A stretch of DNA of 64,000 bases from Polynucleobacter acidiphobus (lineage in GTDB: Bacteria > Pseudomonadota > Gammaproteobacteria > Burkholderiales > Burkholderiaceae), in NCBI RefSeq assembly GCF_003065385.1, contig NZ_CP023277.1, positions 326,044 to 390,043 on the forward strand, given 5' to 3'. Both the position numbers and the translations under genes were made by a program. Below are positions 8,373 to 15,767 of the stretch, piece after piece. The notes beneath the pieces were generated by a model. It saw nothing but the letters and a program-made list of their open reading frames with translations, ran no database searches and had not been told where the DNA came from. Numbering within the stretch: the first letter of the stretch is position 1; each line of letters begins with the position of its first letter.

Positions 8373-9045
8373 TCAGTTTACTTGGAGAGGTACTGCTTGG
8401 AGAATGGTTGAAGCGCAGCATTACGCTTCGACCATGAAAATCGTTGACACGCGCGACGAGCAGGATCTTTTAGAGGTATTGCTTGAGACGAGTAAACCTC
8501 AATTATCAAATGAGTTAAGCGGTTTGCATTATTTACTCGCTACACCGTTTCGTTATCACCCGCTCAAATATGGATCTCGATTTCGAGGGCCTACTGATCC
8601 TGGAGTTTTTTACTGTGCAGAGTCGGCACTAACAGCTGGTATTGAGCTTGGGTATTGGCGCTGGCGTTTTCTGAATGACTCCGAGGGCTTAGACGAGATT
8701 GAGCCCGTGACCCACAGCGCATTTTCGGTTGAGCTCAAGGCGTCGACCGTAGATCTTGGTAAGAAGGCATTTTTGGAAGACGAGTCTCAATGGCGCAATT
8801 CTCGGGATTACAGCGCAACCCAAGATTTTGCAAACAGCGCAAGAAAAACAGAGGTTGGGGTCATTTTGTATCAATCCGTTCGAAATCCTGAGCCAAGTTG
8901 GTGTGCCGCAGTATTGCGACCTAATGCATTTGCAAAAACAAAGCCAGCGGGACAAATGCAAACTTGGCTCTTGAAAGTCAATCAATCGCATCTCATCTTG
9001 CGATCGGACACTGAGTCAGCCCAGGTATCGACTGAGAATTGGTAA
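8332..9045 (+). CDS. RES-domain toxin (NAD-consuming family)
   Basis: Toxin of the RES family; characterised members degrade or modify with NAD+ (MbcT is an NAD+ phosphorylase, ParT an ADP-ribosyltransferase). 237 residues from a GTG at 8332, which overlaps the antitoxin gene. GTG is preferred because the conserved RGTAWRMV motif (residues about 19-26) would be lost from the next ATG (8404). The expected Arg, Glu and Ser positions are visible in GSRFRGPTDPGVFYCAESALTAGIE. Which chemistry it performs cannot be told from sequence. Confidence 0.88.
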   Translation: MSFNTWTPHAVSSNQFTWRGTAWRMVEAQHYASTMKIVDTRDEQDLLEVLLETSKPQLSNELSGLHYLLATPFRYHPLKYGSRFRGPTDPGVFYCAESALTAGIELGYWRWRFLNDSEGLDEIEPVTHSAFSVELKASTVDLGKKAFLEDESQWRNSRDYSATQDFANSARKTEVGVILYQSVRNPEPSWCAAVLRPNAFAKTKPAGQMQTWLLKVNQSHLILRSDTESAQVSTENW

Positions 9046-9065
9046 GTGATCAGGAGTTCTATGTC

Positions 9066-9329
9066 ATGAGATATCCAATTGCCATTGAGATGGGTAGCCC
9101 AAAAAAATCGTGGGGCGTTGTGGTACCCGATCTACCGGGTTGCTTTTCTGCTGCTGATTCTGGAATTGATGAGGCAATCGAGAATGCAAAAGAAGCGATT
9201 GAGCTATGGATTGAAGTCGCGCTTGAAAAGGAAATGGAAGTTCCAAAACCAAGCTTAATTACTGATCTTCAGAAAAAAAAGGAATTTAAGGGGTGGATAT
9301 GGGCGGTTGCTGAGATCGATCGCGAATGA
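9066..9329 (+). CDS. HicB-like antitoxin without an adjacent HicA
   Basis: 87 residues from ATG 9066, which has a CAGGAG ribosome site about 9 nt upstream; the frame is open to a TTG at 9039. It has the HicB partial RNase-H-like fold signature: WGVVVPDLPGCFSAAD, then a helical AIENAKEAIELWIE. No HicA gene lies on either side. It begins 20 bp after the RES toxin stop, so it may be a third gene of that operon. Whether it regulates, or is a passenger that lost its toxin, is open. Confidence 0.8.
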   Translation: MRYPIAIEMGSPKKSWGVVVPDLPGCFSAADSGIDEAIENAKEAIELWIEVALEKEMEVPKPSLITDLQKKKEFKGWIWAVAEIDRE

Positions 9330-9470
9330 GTGTACGAAAGCATTAGTGGCTAAGCTCGATCTGGAAGCCTTGTTTATTCAGTGCTAAAACCCTAATTTAG
9401 GTTGCGTTTTACGCTTATTAGTATTATCATAAGTAAATTACTCCCCTGATGGTTTCGACTGTCAGGCGCA

Positions 9471-9498
9471 GGGCCTCTTCGGAGGCCCTTGCTTTTTC
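9471..9498 (+). terminator. Rho-independent terminator after the RES/HicB operon
   Basis: A seven-pair GGGCCTC/GAGGCCC stem closes on a TTCG tetraloop and is followed by TTGCTTTTT. It ends 15 bp before the NYN gene start. A weaker CCTGA/TCAGG hairpin sits just upstream (9445-9466). The 9330-9470 stretch otherwise shows no gene. Confidence 0.75.
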
Positions 9499-9513
9499 TG
9501 AAGAAAGTTCTGG

Positions 9514-10149
9514 GTGTCTAAATCTAAATTAAGAACTATTGTCTACATCGATGGTTTTAACTTCTACTATGGACAATTAAAAGATAGCCCTTATAAATGG
9601 CTGAATCTGAGCAAGCTATTCAAAACAATCTTGGGCAAAGAAAATGAGTTAATAAAGATCAAATACTTTACAGCTCGGGTACAGCCAACCGAACGTGACC
9701 CGCAAGTCAATACACGGCAGGATACTTATTTTCGGGCATTGGGGGCATATTGCCCAGAGGTTGAAATTCATTTTGGACATTTTTTACGACATAGGGTGTT
9801 TGCTGAAAATGCTAACCCACCCCCCAATAAAATAGAAATTTTTAAGACTGAAGAAAAGGGGTCAGATGTTAACTTGGCTCTGCATGTATTAAATGACGCT
9901 TGGGCCAATACTTATGACTGTGCCATCATTGTCTCAAATGACTCTGATTTAGCTACAGCTCTATTAATGATAAAAGAGCAAAATAAAGTCATTGGCCTGA
10001 TTACTCCTGGCTCGCCAAAGCGCAAACCCTCATGGCAATTGAAAAAGCATGCGAACTTCTTTATCCCAATTAGAACCTGGGCTTTAGAGCTAAGCCTTTT
10101 ACCTAGATTAATACCTAATACGGAAATCAGAAAACCAGTTAGTTGGTAG
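9514..10149 (+). CDS. NYN-domain (PIN-like) putative ribonuclease
   Basis: 211 residues from a GTG. NYN domains are PIN-fold, metal-dependent nucleases, mostly acting on RNA. Acidic positions expected in the active site are visible: D in IVYIDGFNFYYG near the N-terminus, D in KGSDVNLALHVLNDA, and the pair in IIVSNDSDLATAL. The C-terminal part is basic and ends without another recognised domain. The gene is A/T-rich compared with the housekeeping genes, suggesting transfer. It follows a terminator directly, so it may have its own promoter or depend on readthrough. No partner gene is evident. Confidence 0.82.
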   Translation: MSKSKLRTIVYIDGFNFYYGQLKDSPYKWLNLSKLFKTILGKENELIKIKYFTARVQPTERDPQVNTRQDTYFRALGAYCPEVEIHFGHFLRHRVFAENANPPPNKIEIFKTEEKGSDVNLALHVLNDAWANTYDCAIIVSNDSDLATALLMIKEQNKVIGLITPGSPKRKPSWQLKKHANFFIPIRTWALELSLLPRLIPNTEIRKPVSW

Positions 10150-10224
10150 TTGTGGTTAGATAGCCATACAGCGTTTAATGAAAAAAGAGCTGATGTCATA
10201 GAGCTTTGAAATAAAAATCAACGA

Positions 10225-10332
10225 ATGGATACAGCACTTCCCAACACTGTATCCAGTAAGTTTGATGCAAAAGCCAAGAAAGCGGGCGAGACTCGCTCAG
10301 GATTCATTGCACACTTAGCCCTGTGCGCATGA
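10225..10332 (+). pseudogene. Remnant of a HicB-type antitoxin C-terminus
   Basis: A 35-codon open frame encodes a segment with LPNTVSSKFDAKAKKAGE followed by TRSGFIAHLAL. This closely follows the ribbon-helix-helix C-terminus of HicB proteins (LP..L...D..A...GetRSgFLa.AAL). The rest of the gene, including the HicB core, is absent, and the surrounding 10150-10356 holds no other gene. I read it as a decayed antitoxin, separate from the intact one at 9066. Confidence 0.6.
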
Positions 10333-10356
10333 GTTTGAGTCAGTATGAGTTAGTCT

Positions 10357-13300
10357 TTAGCTTACTAGATGCCGTTCTAGAACCTTCGCAATATGCACTG
10401 CCTCGCGACTTGCCCCATCGGCAATTTGATGACGACAGCTCGTGCCATCAGCGACCACGATTGCATTAGGCTCTTTGCGAATGCGCGGTAATAAACTGAG
10501 CTCCGCCATTTGTTTGGAGGCCTCAATGTGCTCGACTTCATACCCAAAGCTGCCCGCCATGCCACAGCACGAGGACTCAATGAGTTGGGGGTTAGCATTC
10601 GGAATGAGTTTCAGTAATTCAAGGGTGGGGCTCACGGCCGCAAAGGCCTTTTGATGGCAATGGCCGTGCACTAAAATTGGCTGAGCGGACTCCTTGAAGT
10701 TGGGCACAAACCGATTGGCTTTATGTTCACTGGCTAAAAACTCTTCGAGGAGTTGGGCGTGCTTACTCACGACTTGCGCAGCGTCACCGAGACCCATCGT
10801 GAGTGCTTCATCGCGTAGCGTAAATAAGCAAGAGGGCTCTAGACCCACAATCGCTATTCCTTCGTTTGCATAGGGTGCTAAGTGATTAATAAGTGCTGAG
10901 AGTCGGGTTTTCGCTTCGCCGACCATGCCAGAGGCCAAGTAGGTGCGACCACAGCAAAATGGGTTTTGTTCATCATGATCTTTTGCAGGTTGCGCCACAT
11001 GAATCGCGTAGCCCGACTTTTGTAATAGGGCAAGCGCTGCTTGAAGATTCTCATTCTCAAAATAGGCGTTAAAGGTATCAGCAAAGAGCACCACCCGTTT
11101 ATCGTGCTTGGTGAGCACCTCGGGAGCCATGAAGGGCAAGGGCGCTTGATTCCAAAAATGCTTGCTTTTCCAGACCGGCAAGGAGCGTTGAGCGCTAATT
11201 CCGGTGACCCATTCTTGGATCTTGGCTAAGAGTGGGATGTGATTGCGTAGATTCATGAGCGCTGGCAAACCAGGAATACGCGCAATCACAGGCGCGTAGT
11301 TGGGTAGGTGGGCGACCAAGCGATCACGCAGGGTATGACCAAAGCGCTCTTTGTATTGCGCCAGATACTCAATCTTCATTTTGGCCATGTCCACGCCCGT
11401 GGGGCACTCGCGTTTACAGCCTTTGCAACTCACGCACAAATCCATCACCTCTCTCACTGCTTGGGTGGCCAGTGGCAAATGGGCAGGAGGTGTATCACTC
11501 GTATTCGTAATCTGCCCTGAGATCGCTAGACGCAAGGTGTTGGCACGGCCGCGGGTCAGATCTTTTTCATTGCGGGTGATGCGATAACTTGGGCACATCA
11601 CATCCGCATCAAATTTGCGGCAGTGCCCGTTGTTATTGCACATCTCAATCGCTTTTGCGAGACCCTGCGCCGGATCGCCACCGGTGCCTGCTGCAGTGAC
11701 TGCTTCGGTCACGGGATTATTTTGCACATTCCAGGCGGACCAATCGAGCTTGGGTGTCACACTAATCACTTGATAGCTCGGTGGATAGCGGAAGTAGGCG
11801 CTGTCATCCATCCTGGGAGGATTCACAATCTTGCCGGGATTGAGAAGCCCTTTGGGATCAAATTGTGTTTTGATCTTGGCAAGCGCCTCGGTAATCTTGG
11901 GACCAAATTGCCAGCTAATCCACTCCCCCCGGCACAGACCATCGCCATGCTCGCCACTAAAGGCACCTTTGTATTTGCGCACGAGCTCCGCCGCTTCCTC
12001 TGCAATGGCGCGCATCTTCAGAGCCCCATCGCGGCGCATATCCAGAATCGGGCGCACATGCAGGGTGCCGACTGATGCGTGCGCATACCAGGTGCCGCGT
12101 GAGCCATATTTACTGAAGACCTCGGTCAAGGCTTGGGTGTAGTCAGCTAAGTACTCTAGGGGCACAGCACAATCCTCAATGAAGCTCACCGGCTTACCAT
12201 CACCCTTGAGACTCATCATGATATTGAGTCCTGCTTTGCGCACTTCCCATAAGTTCTTTTGCATCGCCGGGTCGGGCATCATCACGACCGACCCAGGTAA
12301 ACCCAGATCACTCATGAGCGCATCGAGCTCTTGAAGTTTTTGTAAGAGTGGAGCGTGCTCGTCGCCGCTAAACTCCACGAGCAAAATCGCATCGACTGTT
12401 TTAGCCTGGGCGTCCACGAGCGCCGTTTCAATGGTTTTACGAAACGCCGGGTTATTGCGCGAGAGGTCGATCATGGTGCGATCAACCAGCTCCACCGCAG
12501 TAGGCCCTAACTTCACGATATGCTGGGCACTATCCATCGCTTGATAAAAACTCGCAAAGTTCACGACCCCTAAGACCTTATGCTTGGGTAAGCGCGCAAG
12601 TTTGAGTGTTAAGGATTTGAAATAGGCTAGAGTGCCTTCACTGCCTACGAGTAAATGAGCAAGATTGACACTGTTATCTAAGGTGTAAGGCAACTCGCTT
12701 TGCGGATGAAAGACATCTAAGTTATAACCCGCGACTCGGCGCATCACTTTAGGCCAATGCGCGTCAATCTCGGGCTTGAGATCGTCCACTAGGTGCTTAA
12801 CGTAATCCCCCAACACTTTGGCACGGCCCATGCTTTCTGAATAAGGACCAAAGTTGGCGAGCTCGCCATCAGCAAGCCAGGCATCAATCCCTAAAACGTT
12901 GTGCACCATATTCCCATACGCAATGGAGCGGCTGCCACACGAGTTATTGCCTGCCATACCGCCGATGGTCGCTTGGGCTGCTGTGGAGACATCAACCGGA
13001 TACCAAAGCCCGTGGGGTTTAAGGTGAGCATTGAGATGATCCAGCACCATACCTGGTTCCACCTCTACCGTGGCGTGATCCGGATCACTCAGATCAGAAG
13101 AGAGGATCTTGCGAAAGTGTTTGCTGTTATCAATCACGAGTGCAGCACCCGTGGTCTGGCCGCATTGACTTGTACCACCACCTCTGGGTAAAACGGGAAT
13201 ACCTGACTCGTTCGCAACCTCAAGGGCCGCTTCAATGTCCTGCGCCGATTTAGGAACAAGAACTGCTACCGGAAACTGTTGGTAGATTGATGCATCGGTG

Positions 13301-13425
13301 GCGTAGCGCCCACGACTAGCACCATCAACCAAAACCTCGCCTTCAACGTGCTGTTGGAGTTTGGTGGAAATCTCGGGTGGCAGGCTGCTTAAGGTAAAGC
13401 TAGGATCGGGTGCAATTTTGGTCAT
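10357..13425 (-). CDS. FAD-binding and Fe-S oxidoreductase, YdiJ-like 2-hydroxyacid dehydrogenase
   Basis: 1022 residues combining three modules. An N-terminal PCMH-type FAD domain (about 30-280) has the PRGGGTSQCGQ flavin-binding motif. A FAD-oxidase C-terminal substrate domain spans about 290-560. A C-terminal ferredoxin-like and CCG-domain half (about 600-1020) carries CVSCKGCKRECP and the heterodisulfide-reductase-type cysteines in HGHCHQKA and CCGMAGSFGYE. This is the layout of E. coli YdiJ, reported to oxidise D-2-hydroxyglutarate, and of fused D-lactate dehydrogenases. Electrons probably pass to the respiratory chain. The substrate cannot be fixed from sequence. Confidence 0.9.
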   Translation of the reverse strand: MTKIAPDPSFTLSSLPPEISTKLQQHVEGEVLVDGASRGRYATDASIYQQFPVAVLVPKSAQDIEAALEVANESGIPVLPRGGGTSQCGQTTGAALVIDNSKHFRKILSSDLSDPDHATVEVEPGMVLDHLNAHLKPHGLWYPVDVSTAAQATIGGMAGNNSCGSRSIAYGNMVHNVLGIDAWLADGELANFGPYSESMGRAKVLGDYVKHLVDDLKPEIDAHWPKVMRRVAGYNLDVFHPQSELPYTLDNSVNLAHLLVGSEGTLAYFKSLTLKLARLPKHKVLGVVNFASFYQAMDSAQHIVKLGPTAVELVDRTMIDLSRNNPAFRKTIETALVDAQAKTVDAILLVEFSGDEHAPLLQKLQELDALMSDLGLPGSVVMMPDPAMQKNLWEVRKAGLNIMMSLKGDGKPVSFIEDCAVPLEYLADYTQALTEVFSKYGSRGTWYAHASVGTLHVRPILDMRRDGALKMRAIAEEAAELVRKYKGAFSGEHGDGLCRGEWISWQFGPKITEALAKIKTQFDPKGLLNPGKIVNPPRMDDSAYFRYPPSYQVISVTPKLDWSAWNVQNNPVTEAVTAAGTGGDPAQGLAKAIEMCNNNGHCRKFDADVMCPSYRITRNEKDLTRGRANTLRLAISGQITNTSDTPPAHLPLATQAVREVMDLCVSCKGCKRECPTGVDMAKMKIEYLAQYKERFGHTLRDRLVAHLPNYAPVIARIPGLPALMNLRNHIPLLAKIQEWVTGISAQRSLPVWKSKHFWNQAPLPFMAPEVLTKHDKRVVLFADTFNAYFENENLQAALALLQKSGYAIHVAQPAKDHDEQNPFCCGRTYLASGMVGEAKTRLSALINHLAPYANEGIAIVGLEPSCLFTLRDEALTMGLGDAAQVVSKHAQLLEEFLASEHKANRFVPNFKESAQPILVHGHCHQKAFAAVSPTLELLKLIPNANPQLIESSCCGMAGSFGYEVEHIEASKQMAELSLLPRIRKEPNAIVVADGTSCRHQIADGASREAVHIAKVLERHLVS

Positions 13426-13528
13426 GAAGTAAGGCTATTAGCAGGGTGATTGATGCGCAATGACATAGAACAATATTTAGTAAAAATGATTGTAGTGATT
13501 TAAGTGCTACTTTTCAGGGGATGTAAGG

Positions 13529-13556
13529 ATTCCTTTGCCGACTATGGGCAAGGAAT
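13529..13556. repeat. Imperfect inverted repeat between divergent genes
   Basis: ATTCCTTTGCC and GGGCAAGGAAT pair almost completely, with one extra T, around a short spacer. No T-run follows on either strand, so a terminator is unlikely. It lies between the start of the FAD/Fe-S gene and the XRE gene and may be a binding site. Confidence 0.35.
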
Positions 13557-13571
13557 TACTCAGGAATTGTT

Positions 13572-13591
13572 TATACTATTTCAGGTATAAT
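13572..13591 (+). promoter_or_regulatory. Promoter with embedded palindrome upstream of the XRE gene
   Basis: TATAC (13572-13576) and GTATA (13585-13589) form an inverted repeat, and TATAAT at 13586-13591 overlaps its right arm. Predicted transcription starts near 13598. This fits autoregulation by the XRE protein encoded downstream. No convincing -35 box is seen. Confidence 0.5.
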
Positions 13592-13604
13592 TTTCTCATG
13601 CACA

Positions 13605-13967
13605 ATGTTAAAAAATGCTCATAGTTGGAAGATGAAGAAAAGAGAAATGGGCGGTACTGAAATTACCCGAGGATCGAAAAATGTGTATGCAGATCTAGGT
13701 TTGCCTGACGCTGACAAACTCAAGATTAAGACTGATCTGGTCATTCAAATTATTAAAGCGATTGAGCGCCTTCAGTTGACTCAGGCTGAAGCTGCGCAAC
13801 GGATGGGTATTTCACAGCCAAAAGTCTCAGCCATGATTAATGGAGACTTCTCTAATTTGTCCGAGCGCAAGCTGATGGACTGTCTCACCTGCCTTGGTTA
13901 CAACATTGAGATTCGGGTAAAGCCAGTTAGAAAGCCGATTGGGAGCTTGCGGGTAGTTATTGCTTAG
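13605..13967 (+). CDS. Orphan XRE-family antitoxin-like regulator
   Basis: Up to 120 residues. The body matches the antitoxin family paired with Gp49-like HigB toxins: NVYADLGLPDA, then an XRE helix-turn-helix (LQLTQAEAAQRMGISQPKVSAM split near residues 63-84) and a SERKLMDCLTCLGYNIEI tail. Start choice is uncertain; ATGs at 13605, 13632 and 13647 are all possible and none has a strong ribosome site. No toxin gene is adjacent, although one usually precedes this family, so it appears to be an orphan. Confidence 0.8.
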   Translation: MLKNAHSWKMKKREMGGTEITRGSKNVYADLGLPDADKLKIKTDLVIQIIKAIERLQLTQAEAAQRMGISQPKVSAMINGDFSNLSERKLMDCLTCLGYNIEIRVKPVRKPIGSLRVVIA

Positions 13968-14028
13968 GCTGATAAGAACCGTGGCAGAATGATCCTAAAG
14001 AAAGAACCAAAATACCAAGGAGACCACC

Positions 14029-14439
14029 ATGCTTGCCAATAAACCCTATTTGCGCCAAGTCGATGTGCAAAAAATTTTAGATGCCGCCAATGCCCATGCC
14101 GAGAAACACAATTGGGCGGTCACCATTGCAGTGTGCGATGACGGCGGGCATCTATTGGGATTGATCCGTCGTGACGGTTGCGCCCCGGTGTCATCCTATA
14201 TTGCTCAAGACAAGGCACGCTCTGCAGCGATGGGTAAGCGCGAGAGTAAGGTGTATGAGGACATCATTAATAACGGTCGAACTGCCTTTGCGACGGTCCC
14301 CCACATCAAGGGCATGCTTGAAGGCGGGGTCAATATCGATGTGGATGGGCACACTATCGGTGCGGTAGGGGTTTCTGGCGTGAAGTCGGCCGACGATGCG
14401 GGTATTGCTAGAGCTGGCATCGCCGCGATTTTGTCCTAA
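14029..14439 (+). CDS. GlcG/HbpS-family protein
   Basis: 136 residues of the Haem_degrading (DUF336) family. Signatures include the N-terminal VQKILDAANAHAEKHNWAV, VCDDGGHLLGLIRRDG, and the C-terminal IGAVGVSGVKSADDAGIARAG. Members include HbpS, a haem-binding protein, and GlcG, often encoded near glycolate or 2-hydroxyacid oxidases. The neighbouring large FAD/Fe-S oxidoreductase makes a metabolic link plausible. An AAGGAG ribosome site precedes the ATG. Confidence 0.85.
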   Translation: MLANKPYLRQVDVQKILDAANAHAEKHNWAVTIAVCDDGGHLLGLIRRDGCAPVSSYIAQDKARSAAMGKRESKVYEDIINNGRTAFATVPHIKGMLEGGVNIDVDGHTIGAVGVSGVKSADDAGIARAGIAAILS

Positions 14440-14482
14440 ATCAAAGCCAAATCTACCTTGTAAGGTAAGCCACATCTAGTAG

Positions 14483-14543
14483 TGAGCCGTATTTTAAAAA
14501 ATACGGCTCAAAATATGAGCCGTATCAGCTATAATACGGCTCA
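14483..14543 (+). promoter_or_regulatory. Twin operator overlapping promoter and start codon of fic
   Basis: Two identical inverted repeats lie side by side. TGAGCCGTAT at 14483-14492 pairs with ATACGGCTCA at 14501-14510; TGAGCCGTAT at 14516-14525 pairs with ATACGGCTCA at 14534-14543. Both have 8-bp spacers and their centres are 33 bp apart. A consensus -10 TATAAT (14530-14535) lies in the second repeat, whose last base is the A of the fic ATG. Transcription would start at or next to that ATG. The obvious candidate regulator is the winged-helix-like C-terminus of the Fic protein. Confidence 0.75.
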
Positions 14544-15730
14544 TGGTGTTCGCTCATTCATCAAAAAAAACCTATATCTGGCAATTGCCAGGATGGCCAA
14601 ACTTTCAGATCGATCATGATCGCTTGGAGTCTCTGATAACCAGTGCTCGCCAAGCCCAAGGAGTGATTATTGGTAAGGCATCCGCTATTGGCTTAACGGA
14701 TATCGCTGATGTTCATCAACAACTCTGGATTGATGAGGTGATTGCTACCTCAGCGATCGAGGGCGAGCAATTAAATCCGGACTCTGTGCGTTCATCGGTA
14801 TTAAGAAAGCTGGGAATAAAGTATCAGGCTATTTCTGATCCGCGTTCAGAAATGATTGATGGACTAGTCGCCATCATGGATGATGCGCTAACGCATCACG
14901 ATGAAGAGCTTAATCATGAGCGATTGTGTTCGTGGCATCGGGCAATCTTTTCAAATGAGCGATCAATTAAACCGATGAGGGTTGGCGGTTATCGTACGCA
15001 TACAGAGCTTATGCAAATTGTGAGCGGTTTATATCGCAAAGAGAAGGTGCACTACGTCGCGCCACCTTCGGAAGAGGTCCATGATCAGATGCATCAGTTT
15101 CTGACTTGGTTTGAGCTCACGCGTCCAAATATCAAAGGGCGCAAGGCAGAATCCTTGGATGGTTTGTGTCGGGCTGCTATTGCCCATTTATGGTTTGAAT
15201 CGATTCATCCGTTTGAGGATGGAAACGGTCGCCTTGGGCGGGTCATCTTGGATATGGCTCTCGCACAGGATTACCCACACTCGATGCGTATTTACAGCAT
15301 CTCGAATCAAATTATGCGAAATCGTTCCTCGTACTACGATGCGCTTGAAGAGGCGCAGTCAGGAGATTTAGAAATCACTAATTGGTTGATTTGGTTTTTA
15401 AACACATTTATTAAGTCATGCAAAACATCCTCACAATTTATTGATGATGCAATCGCAAAATCGCAATTTTGGCAAAGGCATGCCAATCGGGGATTTAGTG
15501 AACGACATCGTAAGGTGATTCAAAAACTGATCGAGGCGGGCGATGGCGGATTTCTTGGCGGCCTTACCGCTGAAAAGTATCAAAAAATCACCAAGGTATC
15601 TAAAGCGACTGCAACTCGCGACCTTGGGATTCTCAAGGAATGGGGCATCTTATTTACTAGCGGGGAAGGTAAAGCCACGCGCTATTACCTGAAATTAGGT
15701 AATTGGCAGCATGGGCTTGATAAGGAGTGA
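14543..15730 (+). CDS. Fic-family AMP-transferase with DUF4172 N-terminus
   Basis: 395 residues. The Fic core carries the catalytic HPFEDGNGRLGR motif (about residue 225). An inhibitory-helix motif TSAIEG, matching (S/T)xxxE(G/N), lies upstream near residue 70, so this is a class II Fic protein, inhibited by its own N-terminal helix. The N-terminal YIWQLPGWPNF segment is typical of DUF4172. The C-terminal 80 residues look like a winged helix (LTAEKYQKITKVSKATATRD), suggesting DNA binding and autoregulation at the twin operator. Such proteins usually transfer AMP to Tyr or Thr hydroxyls; the target is unknown. Confidence 0.9.
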   Translation: MVFAHSSKKTYIWQLPGWPNFQIDHDRLESLITSARQAQGVIIGKASAIGLTDIADVHQQLWIDEVIATSAIEGEQLNPDSVRSSVLRKLGIKYQAISDPRSEMIDGLVAIMDDALTHHDEELNHERLCSWHRAIFSNERSIKPMRVGGYRTHTELMQIVSGLYRKEKVHYVAPPSEEVHDQMHQFLTWFELTRPNIKGRKAESLDGLCRAAIAHLWFESIHPFEDGNGRLGRVILDMALAQDYPHSMRIYSISNQIMRNRSSYYDALEEAQSGDLEITNWLIWFLNTFIKSCKTSSQFIDDAIAKSQFWQRHANRGFSERHRKVIQKLIEAGDGGFLGGLTAEKYQKITKVSKATATRDLGILKEWGILFTSGEGKATRYYLKLGNWQHGLDKE

Positions 15731-15767
15731 TTCCTTGCAAGCAGGAGAAGCCCTGTAAAATCAAGGG

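Noticed and set aside
9039-9329. HicA gene expected beside the HicB-like gene
   Set aside because: Neither flank encodes a small dsRBD-like HicA protein; the upstream gene is the RES toxin and downstream is a terminator.
11623-12075. Open frames on the plus strand inside the FAD/Fe-S gene
   Set aside because: They shadow a clear 1022-residue gene with domain motifs on the minus strand.
13598-13624. Eight-codon frame at the XRE promoter as a leader peptide
   Set aside because: No pattern of regulatory codons or attenuator hairpin follows it; probably chance.
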